Source of the DNA: Membranipora membranacea
Taxonomy: Eukaryota; Bryozoa; Gymnolaemata; Cheilostomatida; Membraniporidae
Reading direction: 5' to 3'
Assembly: GCA_914767715.1 (NCBI GenBank)
Contig: OU612072.1
Location: 2,482,001 to 2,546,000 of the forward strand
DNA length: 64,000 nt
The translations under genes and the position numbers were made by a program. Below are positions 11,069-23,740 of this stretch, in pieces (the first letter of the stretch is position 1; the number at the start of each line of letters is the position of its first letter). The notes beneath the pieces were generated by a model. That model was given only the letters and a program-made list of their open reading frames with translations. It ran no database searches and was not told the DNA's origin.

Positions 11069-14000
11069 ATGGTTCAAAATTATAAACGCAAGACAAACCG
11101 AGGGTCTTCCCAAGAAGATATAGATGAAGCGCTAAAGTTCTGGAGTGAAGGAGCCACTCTAAGTCAAACTGTCAGCGCTTACAAGATTCCAGCAACAACT
11201 CTAAAACGGCACAGAAATAAGGCTAGCGGTCTCTACAAAAAGTGTAGCGAGGTCAAAATGATTTTCACAAATGATATGGAGACTCAGCTAGCCCAGCACC
11301 TCCGCAACTTGGATTCCAGATTTCATGGATTAACACCAATAAAATGTAGAGAATTGGCATTCGAGTATGCCGATAAAAATAAAGCGCAGCTAATTATTCC
11401 GACTAGCTGGGTGAGAAACAAAGCAGAGGGTGAATATCGGCTGCAAAACTTCATGACAAGACATCATTATCGATCCGAGCTCCAGAAGCAACCTCAATAG
11501 CTCGACAATGTGTGCTTAACAAGCCCGCTTTGAACTTGTTTTTCACCAACTTGAGAGGAATATATGATAGGTAAGATAATTTTGAAGAGATCAGTGTTAA
11601 AAGTACTTCAGTTCATTTGATCTAGTTGGTGACACCCCGCCCCCATTCCATCGTGAACAATTTTCACCAAGGTTTAATGAGCTACTAAAGATTCTGTAAA
11701 TCTTTTTTGCAGTGTTTTAAATAGGTAAAAATTTAAAAGTAGAATGGCATCTCCTATAAACCGATAAACCCAACAGTGACTCAAGTGAATGGGTTTGATC
11801 TTATTTGCGCAGGTAAATTCTATTCTGATGTGAATGTTGAAAGATTTATGTTATATTTCAGATACAGTGCCACCCTTCTACCATATAACATCTACAATCT
11901 GGATGAGACGGGCGTAACTACAGTCCATAAGCCTGGAAAAGTTATCAGTGTGATGGGAAAAAAACAAGTTGGTGCGACCGCCTCCCAGGAGCGAGGAGAG
12001 TCGGTAACTTTGTGCTGCACTGTCAACGCTTTTGGCAATTCCATCCCTCTTTTCTATATTTTCCCCCGGGTAAATATGAAGCCCCATTTTTTGAATAGGG
12101 CTGCCGCTGGATCAAAAGGGGTTGCCACAAAATTTGGTTACATGAACAGTGACTTGTTTACTAAAGAATATTTGTTTTTCTTCATTTCTCATACAAAACC
12201 ATCCAAGAACGAACCCGTGCTACTAATCCTAGACAACCACAGCTCCCACATCTCCCTCTAGTCAGTCGAGATGTGCTGAGAATCCAACATAGTATTGGTA
12301 ACGCTGCCGCCCCACACTTCACATAAACCACAACCCTTAGATCGTTCAGTTTACGTTCCCCTGAAACGGTATTTGAATGCTACAGTGGATGACTGGCAGA
12401 GAACGCATCCAAGCCGGGCAATAACGATCTATGAGATGGCAGAACTATCGGGTGTTGCCTTTAACAGAAGTATGACCAACACCAACAAAACCGCCGGGCT
12501 CGAAGCAACTGGAATATATCCTTTGAACGCCAACATATTTAGTCAGAGCGATTTCTTGCCTGCTGATGTCACCGAGCGCCCTATTCAACAAGTTGATCAT
12601 CCTGCAGTTTCTTACCAGCAGAGAGCGGCGGTTGACCCGATCCCCTCTACATCTATCGTAGCTGACCCGATCCCCTCTACATCTACCGTAGCTGACCCGA
12701 TCCCCTCTACATCTACCGTAGCTGACCCGATCCCCTCTACATCTACCGCATCTGACCCTATCCCCTCTACATCTACCGCAGCTGACCCAATCCCCTCTAC
12801 TTCTACCGTAGCTGACCCGATCCCCTCTGAATCTACCGTAGCTGACCCGATCCCCTCTACATCTACCGTAGCTGACCCGATCCCCTCTACATCTACCGTA
12901 GCTTACCAATCCCCTCTACTTCTACCGCAGCTGACCCGATCCCCTCTACATCTACCCCAGCTGACCCAATCCCCTCTACATCTACCGCAGCTGACCCAAT
13001 CACCTCTACATCTACCGCAGCTGACCCAATCCCCTCTACTTCTACCATAGCTGACCCGATCCCCTCTACATCTACCGTAGCTGACCCGATCCCCTCTACA
13101 TCTACCGTAGCTTACCCAATCCCCTCTACTTCTACCATAGCTGACCCGATCCCTTCTACATCTACCGTAGCTGACCCGATCCCCTCTACATCTACCGTAG
13201 CTTACCCAATCCCCTCTACTTCTACCGCAGCTGACCAAATCCCCTCTACATCTACACCAGCTGACCCAATCCCCTCTACATCTACCGCTGCTGACCCAAT
13301 CACCTCTACATCTACCGCAGCTGTCCCAATCCCCTCTATTTCTACCATAGCTGACCCGATCCCCTCTACATCTACCGTAGCTGACCCGATCCCCTCTACA
13401 TCTACCGTAGCTGACCCTATCCCCTCTACATCTACCGCAGCTGACCCGATCCCCTCTACATCTACCGTAGCTGACCCGATCCCCTCTACTTCTACCGCAG
13501 CAGACCCCATCCCCTCTACATCTACCACAGCTGACCCGATCCCCTCTACTTCTACCGCAGCTGACCCGATCCCCTCTACTTCTACCGCAGCAGACCCCAT
13601 CCCCTCTACATCTACCGCAGCTGACCCGATCGCCTCTACATCTACCGCAGCTGACCCGATCCCCTCTACTTCTACCGTAGCTGACCCAATCCCCTCTGAA
13701 TCTACCGTAGCTGACCCGATCCCCTCTGCATCTACCGTAGCTGACCCGATCCCCTCTACATCTACCGTAGCTTACCCAATCCCCTCTACTTCTACCATAG
13801 CTGACCCGATCCCTTCTACATCTACCGTAGCTGACCCGATCCCCTCTACATCTACCGTAGCTTACCCAATCCCCTCTACATCTACCACAGCTGACCCGAT
13901 CCCCTCTACATCTACACCAGCTGACCCAATCCCCTCTACTTCTACCGCAGCTGACCCAATCCCCTCTACATCTACCGCAGCTGACCCAATCCCCTCTACT

Positions 14001-15671
14001 TCTACCGCAGCTGGCCCGATCGCCTCTACATCTACCGCAGCTGACCCGATCCCCTCTACATCTACCGTAGCTGACCCTATCCCCTCTACATCTACCGCAG
14101 CTGACCCGATCCCCTCTACATCTACCGCAGCTGACCCAATCCCCTCTACTTCTACCGTAGCTGACCCGATCCCCTCTGAATCTACCGTAGCTGACCCGAT
14201 CCCCTCTGCATCTACCGTAGCTGACCCGATCCCCTCTACATCTACCATAGCTTACCCAATCCCCTCTACTTCTACCATAGCTGACCCGATCCCTTCTACA
14301 TCTACCGTAGCTGACCCGATCCCCTCTACATCTACCGTAGCTTACCCAATCCCCTCTACTTCTACCGCAGCTGACCCGATCCCCTCTACATCTACACCAG
14401 CTGACCCAATCCCCTCTACATCTACCGCTGCTGACCCAATCACCTCTACATCTACCGCAGCTGACCCAATCCCCTCTATTTCTACCATAGCTGACCCGAT
14501 CCCCTCTACATCTACCGTAGCTGACCCGATCCCCTCTACATCTACCGTAGCTGACCCTATCCCCTCTACATCTACCGCAGCTGACCCGATCCCCTCTACA
14601 TCTACCGTAGCTGACCCGATCCCCTCTACTTCTACCGCAGCAGACCCCATCCCCTCTACATCTACCGCAGCTGACCCGATCCCCTCTACATCTACCGTAG
14701 CTGACCCGATCCCCTCTACTTCTACCGCAGCTGACCCAATCCCCTCTACATCTACCGCAGCTGACCCAATCCCCTCTATTTCTACCGCAGCTGGCCCGAT
14801 CGCCTCTACATCTACCATAGCTGGTCCAATCCCCTCTACGTCTGCCGCAGCTGACCCGATCCCCTCTACTTCTACCGTAGCTGACCCGATCCCCTCTACT
14901 TCTACCGTAGCTGACCCGATCCCCTCTACTTCTACCGTAGCTGACGCGATCCCCTCTACTTCTACTGTAGCTGACCCGATCCCCTCTACTCCTACCGTAG
15001 CTGACCCGATCCCCTCTACATCTACCGTATCTGACCCGACCCCCTCTACATCTACCATAGCTGACCCGATCCCCTCTACATCTACCGCAGCTGACCCGAT
15101 CCCCTCTACTTCTACCGTAGCTGACCCAATCCCCTCTACATCTACCGCAGCTGACCCGATCCCCTCTATGTCTACCGCAGCTGGTTCAATTACGCCTAAG
15201 ACCACATCATATGTTGTGAGGATCCCGAAAGCATCAGCAAAACAGCTTCACACAACACCTGAGCAGATTCTCCCTCTTCCAAAAGCTGCCCCCCGTCAGA
15301 AAACAACAAAGAGGCAAAAGGTGGCATCAGCAATAGCAATAGCAATAGCGGCCCAATGCGTGAACAAACCGAAAGCATGCAAAAGAAAAAAGAAGGTTGC
15401 TGCTCCCATATCGTCATCAGATGATGACTATCAAGAGATGCCAGAACGCCTCACCGATTCGGAGTCTGGAGAGGACCCATTTGATGATGTGGCACAGGTT
15501 GCACAGGTAGAAGATGCTGACATTGCTGTCGGATTGTATGTGGTTGTGAAGTATGTGACAGAGAGAGGTACACTAATCATTATTGTACCCGGGGCAGGTC
15601 GGAATTTAACTTTGCTCTTTAAGATGTACATCAATCGGAAAAAATATGATTATTGGTCAAGACGGAGGTAG
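11069..15671 (+). pseudogene. pogo/Tigger-like transposase with giant repeat linker
   Basis: Exon 1 (11069-11570) encodes a Psq/CENP-B-type helix-turn-helix region for binding the transposon ends. A one-base loss near 11472 shifts the frame. A GT-AG intron (11571-11861) separates it from exon 2. Exon 2 carries the DDE_1 catalytic core: Asp in NLDETG (about 11898-11915), Asp in LDNHSSH (about 12229-12249) and Asp in PQPLD (about 12329-12343). Two in-frame stops lie at 12259-12261 (TAG) and 12277-12279 (TGA). After a typical pogo C-terminal segment the frame enters the decapeptide array (about 12632-15187). A one-base loss near 12905 shifts the frame once; otherwise it stays open to a Lys/Arg-rich, then acidic C-terminus ending at 15671. 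All frames of the array are open, so length alone proves nothing; the joined flanks do. Confidence 0.85.
12632..15187 (+). repeat. 30-bp coding minisatellite, about 85 copies
   Basis: The unit CTGACCCGATCCCCTCTACA plus TCTACCGTAG (30 bp) repeats in near-perfect register for about 2.55 kb. In the transposase frame it encodes the decapeptide ADPIPSTSTV with substitutions. Because 30 is divisible by 3, frame is preserved and the complementary strand also stays open. Variants recur in blocks: 13141-13530 matches 14281-14670 (offset 1,140 bp, 38 units), and 13681-13860 matches 14161-14340 (offset 480 bp, 16 units). This points to segmental duplication inside the array. Confidence 0.95.
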
Positions 15672-15788
15672 ATAGAGATTCAAAACATTCAAAAGCATCA
15701 TTCTTTCAAATATCATCAAGATCTATCAAACCAAATTGCAACCGCGGACCTGTTTATAAAACATGGTCCAACCTACCCTGCTCTCCCC

Positions 15789-17664
15789 GATGACTGTTTC
15801 ACCCTCTTAGCTCATGAGTGGTATCCTGACAGGTATCAGAGCACGGTAACATTTGTCTCAAGCTGTTGTCAACATTCAAGCTCTTACCACCTTTCATCTC
15901 ATGAATGGCATCTTGACATGCAGCTCGTCTGCAGCTATTCAGCTCGACGGTTTTTGAATAGGCAAGTCTGATATGAAGTTGTCCTACAGTGTCATAACGA
16001 AATCAATATTTTTTTCTCTCACCACCTGTACGGTTGACTAAGATAGTATTGGTAGTGTGGTAGTAGTTGATTGTGAAATATATGCAACTTTTGTTCTCCT
16101 TGTCAAACAGTGTATACTTCTTATACTTATACTTCTGCCATGGTCGCATCTAACCATGTATTCAGTAAAGCAGTTGCATATGATGCAGAATTGTTGTTCT
16201 TTAACACTTAGCTTGTCAGAGATACTGCTTGTTGCATTCAGTTGTTTTTTGATAAGACATGAAATCCTGTCCATGATATAAGGTTAAAGCCTCTCCTTAT
16301 GAGTCTCACCATTCTCTCCCATCCTGGCTTCTCGCCAGATGGCGAATGGACTGTCCCGCGATGATATCTGCTGTCTTTTGACCAAATCTTTCATGTTCTT
16401 GTATGATATATAATAACTAGTTGCTTAAAAGTTTGCAGAGAGGTCAGCTGACTCTGGATGGCCATGTGATTTTTCTTAGTAAATAAAAATGAATAATGTA
16501 CATTTGAAGCCAATAAGATATTACCCTATGCCACACAGTGAGTCAATTCAAGTAGGCAAATCCTTGCTTGCTACCAAGGTTGATATTAGCTGTGAAATTA
16601 ACGTTGTGACGAACATGAAGCTGTTGTGGAACACGCCAGGTTTGTTCATAACTTTTTACAACTCTTTCATGCTAAAGTAATCACAGTAAAAATACAAATT
16701 TGCCATGGAAACAACAATTTTTGCCATAATGATCCAAAATTTCAGATTAGAGATGAAGGAACTGGCTTTGATCAGTGTATCCGTATAGAGTTTCGAGAAA
16801 ATCTGTCTCTACTTTGAGTGCCAGTCAAATAGCGGATTTACCTTTATAACAACATAACAGTGAGCTCAGCCTACAATATTTTTTGTAGGAGTACCATTAT
16901 GACCATTGACCATTACACACAGAGTAGTATTGCTTGCTTGGATTTATCTGACCTCAAAGAGGCAGGGAAACAGAGCCTGCACTTTATTTAATTTGATTGT
17001 GATTTATTGATGTTATAAGATGTGACAGAGTTGGCATGGTTTGATTGCACTTGCTGGCTTTCACTTAGTCAACTCATCTTAATCTGCCATGCATAATTAG
17101 TAAAATCAAAACGATAATTGAAAGTTTGACTGGAGTTTATGGTCATCCTATGCAAGATTATGCTCGCAAAAGATACCACTTGCTCTCAATGAATATTTCA
17201 ATACCGTTGATTTGAATAGAGCTATTTGATTATTCACTATTAAGCTATATTGGGGATAAAATGTACAACAAAACATCTGAATCATGAGCAAAGATAAAGC
17301 TTTACTTTTTTGGTACATGAGCGATGACATCATATGTCAACTAGGTGGGTTTCACAGGAGTCCCTACCCCTAGAACGGTCTCTTTCTTTATTTCGAACAA
17401 GAATATTTATTTTTGTGTAATCCAAACAATATCATATTTAGTCAGTCTCTTCAGTATTACGCCCAACTGTTTAGATCAAGAGTCAACTTTCCAAAATTGC
17501 TGCTAGTCAGGGATGGTTGTGAGGTCGAACGGTTTCGGTAGGCGCCACACTTTTAGATTTGAGCATCTTACGTCTGAGGCGGCCATGCTTCTCAGGCGAG
17601 AAGCCAGCTCCTGCAATGCAACAATAACCATAATGTGATAGATAGATAGGTAGATATGTAGATA
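15789..17664. other. Non-coding stretch right of the pogo-like element
   Basis: I see no convincing exon or element here. Short open frames (16038-16817, 17148-17333) have no recognisable features. Parts near 15820-15930 and 16990-17060 resemble sequence left of the transposon. Confidence 0.4.
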
Positions 17665-17741
17665 GGCAGGTGGGCAGGTGGGCAGGTGGGCAGGTGGGCA
17701 GGTGGGCAGGTGGGCAGGTGGGCAGGTGGGCAGGTGGGCAG
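17665..17741. repeat. 8-bp satellite (GCAGGTGG)n
   Basis: About nine to ten perfect copies of GCAGGTGG follow a short GATA-rich run (17638-17664). Open frames on the minus strand here are a consequence of the repeat. Confidence 0.95.
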
Positions 17742-17799
17742 TACAGTCGAAGCAATATTTATAGTCTGACAGTTAGGACAGCAGAAGTATTGTAATATT

Positions 17800-18445
17800 T
17801 TGACACTGAAAAAAAATCATTGTTCTTCCGGGTAAAAGTTATGTGTAGCTTTAGAAATTTCCCCCCTTTTCATCAATTGTGCTTATGAGGTTTCATGATC
17901 TTGTGGTGTGACATCACAATATGCTAGAATTTCCAGATATTCTCATCAAATGATATTTCTACATAAGTGGTAAGTAAATGTTTTTCAGTGTCAGGCACAG
18001 TGCACAATAGTAGATAACTTATAGTGATACACAGATGGATGTTGCACATGGAAATTTATGAAGTTTGTTGTGACAAGTATTGTTATCTGCAGGAAGCCAT
18101 CAAAACAAGCAAATAAACTAAAACGAGAGGAGAATCTTTTATCTGGCTATATAACAGGAAGTGCTTCCATCCTCAAACTTTGCAATACGTAATTTGAGAC
18201 ATTGATGGTTAAAACGTGATGGGTAAAACGTGATCGAAAGTTATTAGTGATAAACCATGCAGAAAATCATGATGGTTCTACGGTAGTCCATTAACCTTTA
18301 CAGCTTTATAGACACAAAGCATATTGCACTGGTACAGCACTATATTTTGAAACCTCGTAGTCACAATTGATGAAAAATGGGGACAATTTCTAAAGCTGCA
18401 CATAAATATTCCCTAGAAGAGCTATGAATTTTTTCAGGGTTTGAA
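17800..18445. mobile_element. Foldback/MITE-like element with arms of about 110 bp
   Basis: Bases 17803-17912 and the reverse complement of 18340-18445 match at roughly three bases in four. Landmarks are CTTTAGAAAT, CATCAATTGTG and GAGGTTTCA in the same order. No coding region is apparent, and no target duplication could be fixed. Confidence 0.55.
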
Positions 18446-18776
18446 CTAGCTATCAAACTATTTATTGCTTCAGTCCTTGTGAAGTCTTCGAACTACGTAG
18501 TTTCTTATAGCAATATGACCCTCACAGTGTCAAATATGTCTAAAAGAAGTTAAGATCCAATAGCTCTTCTTCTCAGCAGTGAGTCATGCAACCTTTAATG
18601 TTGCTGCTTCAAAAATGGAAGTGAAGGAAAGTGAAGTGATTCTGATTGTTTGGCCTGCTTTTAGACTTTATTAAAGTGTGGCACTCATGATTTTTAACCT
18701 CACTGGTGTAAAGATCAATTTTCTTTGTATATACGCAGGTCATTTATAATTTCATATAATTTCGCAGACATTTTAC

Positions 18777-21700
18777 CTTTGCCTTTCTTCCACCAGACCA
18801 AAATGATGATAACTATGACAATAATACAAGCTGCCACTGCACCACATATAGCTGCTCCAGATGATGTTTGTGGAGGTTTGGTTTGTGGAGGATTTGTCGG
18901 CGGGTGATGCCATTTAATTGTCCATGTTATGAGCGTTGGCTGAGGTGGAGCTGAGAAAAACATAAAGTGGAACATAACAACAGTGAGCTGCTGCATTGTA
19001 ATAAAGATAGATAGCGATCCATTTATACGCATGTTCGTCCGCGCCCAGATTTAAATACCAAGAAATCAAACAATTATTTGAGGACTCAAAACTTATCTTT
19101 GATTGCTTGGTGGGAAATAAGTCAAGATTATGGAAAAGGTTTAAAAAGAATTATCTTTAAAATTACAATCAGTTGTACTATCTTGCATACACTGCCTGTC
19201 AGATAGCAGATAATTTGTCTTGTCCAGGTGGATGCGGGACAAAATTAAGAACAGGACCGGTTTGATTGAATGCCACAAGCGTGTAATCATGTTATAATAA
19301 TATGTCAACAAGATAAGTGGTCAGGATATGCTCACAACATATTATGACAGAATTCACAAGTTTTTTGTCTTCAAAGAAACTAACTTACTAACTTCAAATT
19401 ATCGCTCAGATACAGGAGGAAGAAATTAACAAGCATTGTCACGGTTTCTTCAGTTTGAAACCATTAAGTACACAAAACTTACTGACTCCATCTACTGAGG
19501 CTGTACATGTGATTTTCTCCAAATGAACGCTCTTTCTAGAATTCATCGGGATTAATAAGTTTTTCCCAGTTACAGCTTCAAAATTAGACACAGATGATGT
19601 CCAGGTGTATGTTGGTGTTGGATGACCTTCAATATCACATGATATGGTTGAGTGATTGGTAGATATCATATTCAGCTCACGGTAGACAGCAAGTGTCCAG
19701 TTTCTTGTTATGTCTACAAATAATATATTTGAGTTGAAAATAGACGTCTTGAAAGTTGCAACAACTGAGATGAAAAGAACCCATGATACTTTTGCAGTAT
19801 GTACTGGTAGATAAGTAATTACATCTTGGGAACACCTCAGTTGTTACTTCTACATCATCCGCAGATATAACTCTCCAGGCTTCATTAGCAGTATCTATAC
19901 ATTTAACACTGAATCCATCTCGATCTTTTTCAGAGGTTGTATATTTTCCTTCTGGGATTCTCGTGACTGTATTTTCCTTTACTACCTCTGTAATGACAAA
20001 CACCAAAAACTCCATTAACAAAGCTTATTATCATATCAAGCATAATTGTGTCTACTGTTGAATTCTTGACAAGAAATATAAATATCGCCAAAACCTGTCT
20101 GGAAAAGATGTCGGGGCAAAAGTCATTTCAATTAGCATGAGAATGTGACTCAACATGAAGCATGTGCCATAATATAGAAGAAGAGCTTATGACACATAAT
20201 ATTGCCACAATAATCTTCTGCTACAGAATGAACAGAATTTAAAACTATAGACTCACTCTGGCACAAAATTCATATGTGTTAATTCTACATAGAGCAAAGT
20301 ACATCCTTCGTCCATCAATTGTCTTGAATAAACAACAAAGGGCTAGTTGTTTTCTTCGGGACACATTTGGCAACAAATATCTCTAGCCAGAATGACAAAA
20401 ATGGTTTGCTTCATTTTTTACAGTTACAATCTCACATGCAAACAAAACTCTGTTTGATATAGAATTATACTTAATCCATACGGTATATATATGAGCTCTG
20501 TGAAGATGATGAAGAACAGGTGACTGTGAGTGTCTGATTCTCTACGATTTGCTCAGGACTGAAGCTCATTACAAGGTGCTGTGGTGGTTCTGTAACAAGA
20601 AGCAGATAAATAAGGAGGATGTATACATTGTATATAGGTCATTGCAAACATCTCTAGACAAGATTCTAAGAAGATGTGGATGACAATGTTGCCATTAATA
20701 CGATATTGACATAAATGTAGATAGGATATGACAATTGAGATTGCTGGCTGGCACTATTGATTAATATAGTATTATTACCTTTTACAGTTTCAGCCCCAAT
20801 GTGGAGTGAGGAGCTGGAGACAGAGCCATCATGAACGTAGAAACATCTCAATCTGTATGCTGCCAACTCCTTGGATATAGTAAATATTATGGTGGTAGTG
20901 CTTTGCGGGAAAGCATCACAACTATGAACGTACTTTATACCAATTGGTAATTTTTGTGGGGCCACAGCTGACAAGAGGCCAAAATTTGAAAATACCCCTT
21001 CACAACGAGCATAAATAGCTTGTAAATGATCGTCAAGCACAACACCAACAAATGCAACTCCGAACTCAGATTGTTTACAGGTCACTATGAGTGGTTGGCC
21101 AATGTAGTAACTTTCACCTGTAGTAGTACTGGCATTAAATACAACCGTCCCTACAACCAAGATCAATATTGATGAATAAAAACCTAGTAACAAATAACCA
21201 ATGAATAAGGACCAATGATTAAAAGTTAATATATAATAACTTATAACATGTATAATTATGACATATTAATTTTTGATAAATAGTGTTTGATTGTTGGTGA
21301 TGCTGTGTTCAATAATATGACATGTTTTAAAATCTGTGATTTCTGAAACAGAAGCAGGGCATATATCACCATCAGGAGGAGGGGTATATGTGACATGGCT
21401 GTCTTATCAGTAACCAGTTATCAGCAGGTACATTACCAAATATAACTGCTCCAGAAGATGTTGATGGAGGTTTTATTTGTGGAGGATTTGTCCGTGGATG
21501 ATACCATTTCATTATCCATGTTATCAGCATTGGCTCAAGGGAAGCTGGGAAAAACAAAAAAATGGAACATGACAACATGACAACAGTGACCTGCTGCATT
21601 ATAATAAGGATGGATAGCGATTCATGAATATGTCTATTCATCCGCCCCGAATTTAATACCAAGAAAACAAAGAATGATTTGAGTAATCAAAACCTATCGG

Positions 21701-23740
21701 CTTGATGGGAAGTAACTCAATATTATGAAAACGGTTTAAAAAGCTCTCTCGTAAAAAATTAATAGCGCTTGTAATATTTTTGATACACTGCCTGTCAGAT
21801 AGCAGATAATAGTTTTGCCCAGGTGGATGCGGATCAAAATCTCGAACAGGACTTGTTTGATTGAATGCCACAAGTGTGTGATCATGTTATAATAACTATG
21901 TCAACAAGATAAGTGGTTAGGAGATGCTCACAACATATTATGGCAGAATTAACAAATCATTTGTCTTTATGGAAATTAACTTACTTACTTCAAATTATTG
22001 CTCAGATGCAGAAGGAAGATTTTGACAAACATTGTCACGGTTTTTTTCAGTTTGAAACCTTTAAGTACACAAAACTTACTGACTCCATCTACTGAGGCTG
22101 TACATGTGATTTTCTCCAAATGAACGCGCTTTCTAGAATTCTTTGGGATTAATAGTTTTTTCCCTGTTACAGCTTCAAAATTAGACACATTTGATGTCCA
22201 GGTGTATGTTGGTGTTGGATGACCTTCAATATCACATGATATTATTGAGTGATTGTTAGATATCATATTCAGCTCACGGTAGTCAGCATGTGTCCAGTTT
22301 CTTGTTATGTCTACAATTAATAAATTTGAGTTGAAAATATACGCCTTGAAAATTGCAACAAGTGAGATGAAAAGAAACCATGACACTTTTGAAGTATGTA
22401 CTGGTAGATAAGTAATTACATCTTGGGAACACCTCAGTTTTAACTTCTACATCTGCAGCAGATATAACTCTCCAGTCTTCATTAGCAGTATCTGTACATT
22501 TAACACTGAATCCACCTCTGTCTCGTACAGAGGGAATATATTTTCCTTCAGGGATTATCGTGACTGCATCTTCCTTTACTACCCCTGTAATAACAAACAT
22601 CAACTACTTCATTTGCAAAGCTCATTATGATGACATACATAATTCTGTCTAGTGATAAATTCTTGACAATAAATATAGATATCGCCAAAACTTTAAAAAT
22701 TAAAGTGAATCAACATGAAGCATTTGCCATAATATAGAAAAAGAGCTTATGACACATAATATTGCTACGATAATCTTCTGCTACAGAATGAACAGAAATT
22801 GAAACTTAAGACTTCCTCTGACTCACAATTCATATGTGGCAATTCTACATAGAGCATAGACATAGACATAGATTTTGATCCATAGTTCGTGAATTGTCTT
22901 GATTAAACAATAAAGGGCTAGTTGTTCTATATAGGACACATTTGGCAAAAAGTATCTATAGCCACAATGACAAAAATGTTTGTTATCTTTATCTTTTACA
23001 GTTACCATCCAACATGCAAACAATATTACATTCGATAAAGAATTATATTCAATCCATACCGTATATGTATGAGCTCTGCGAAGATGATGAAGAACAGGTG
23101 ACTGTGAGTGTCTGATTCTCAATAATTCGTTTAGGACTGAAGCTCATCACAAGGTTCTGTGGTGGTTCTGTAATATAAGTGGTAAATAAGAAGAATGTAT
23201 ATTGAATTGTATATAGGCCATTGACATCATAACTAGACAAGACTCTAAAAAGACAGTGATGACAATGTTGTCATCAAAACAGTATCGACATAGATATGGA
23301 TAGGATAAGATATTTTAGAATTTTGGCTGGCACTATATTGATTCATATATTGTAGTACTGTGAATCACCTTTTACAGTTTCAGCCCCAATACGGAGCGAC
23401 GAGCTGGAGACAGAGCCAAAATAAACATGGATACACCTCAATCTGTACGCGGCCAACTCCTTGGATATAGTAAAGATTATGGTAGTAGTGCTTAGAGGAT
23501 TGGAATTACAACTATGTTTGTAATTTATACCAATCTGTAAGTTTGTTGGGGCTGCTGCTGCCAAGAGGCCAGAATCTAAAAATACCCCCTCACAACGAGC
23601 ATAAATAGTTTGTGAATGATTGTCAAGCACAACACCGAAAAATCCCAAAATTCTGAGTTCAGGTTTACAGGTGATTGTGAGTGGTTGGCCGATGTAGTAA
23701 CTTTCACCCGTAGTAGAACTGGCATTAAATACAATTGTCC
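18777..23740 (-). repeat. Internal tandem duplication of a 2.4-kb Ig module
   Basis: Exons and introns of 23740-21437 and 21150-18777 are homologous throughout, including intron sequence such as 22720-22860 versus 20150-20290. The junction lies about 21400-21440: the first linker exon stops short of the membrane helix and is followed directly by sequence homologous to the intron upstream of Ig 1a (compare 21180-21420 with 23760-24020). Confidence 0.8.

Larger units (their letters stand above)
927..15788 (+). mobile_element. pogo/Tigger-like DNA transposon carrying nested insertions
   Basis: The left end reads GGGGAGAGCGGGGCAAGTTG at 927. The right end, read on the other strand from 15788, is GGGGAGAGCAGGGTAGGTTG, so the ends form an imperfect inverted repeat of about 21 bp. 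The left flank ends in TA, as expected for Tc1/mariner-type insertion. The right flank starts GA, so one copy of the TA duplication has mutated or the boundary is off by a base. The element encodes a transposase with Psq-type HTH and DDE_1 domains (11069-15671), typical of the pogo group. Without the retrotransposon material it would be about 5.3 kb, of which about 2.55 kb is a coding minisatellite. It is dead: the transposase has stops and frameshifts. Confidence 0.85.

Noticed and set aside
12445-15205. Long minus-strand open frames (up to 287 codons) of VDVEGIGSA-type repeats
   Set aside because: They are the complement of the 30-bp transposase satellite; with a period divisible by 3 any stop-free unit yields an endless frame. 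No flanking unique coding sequence continues them.
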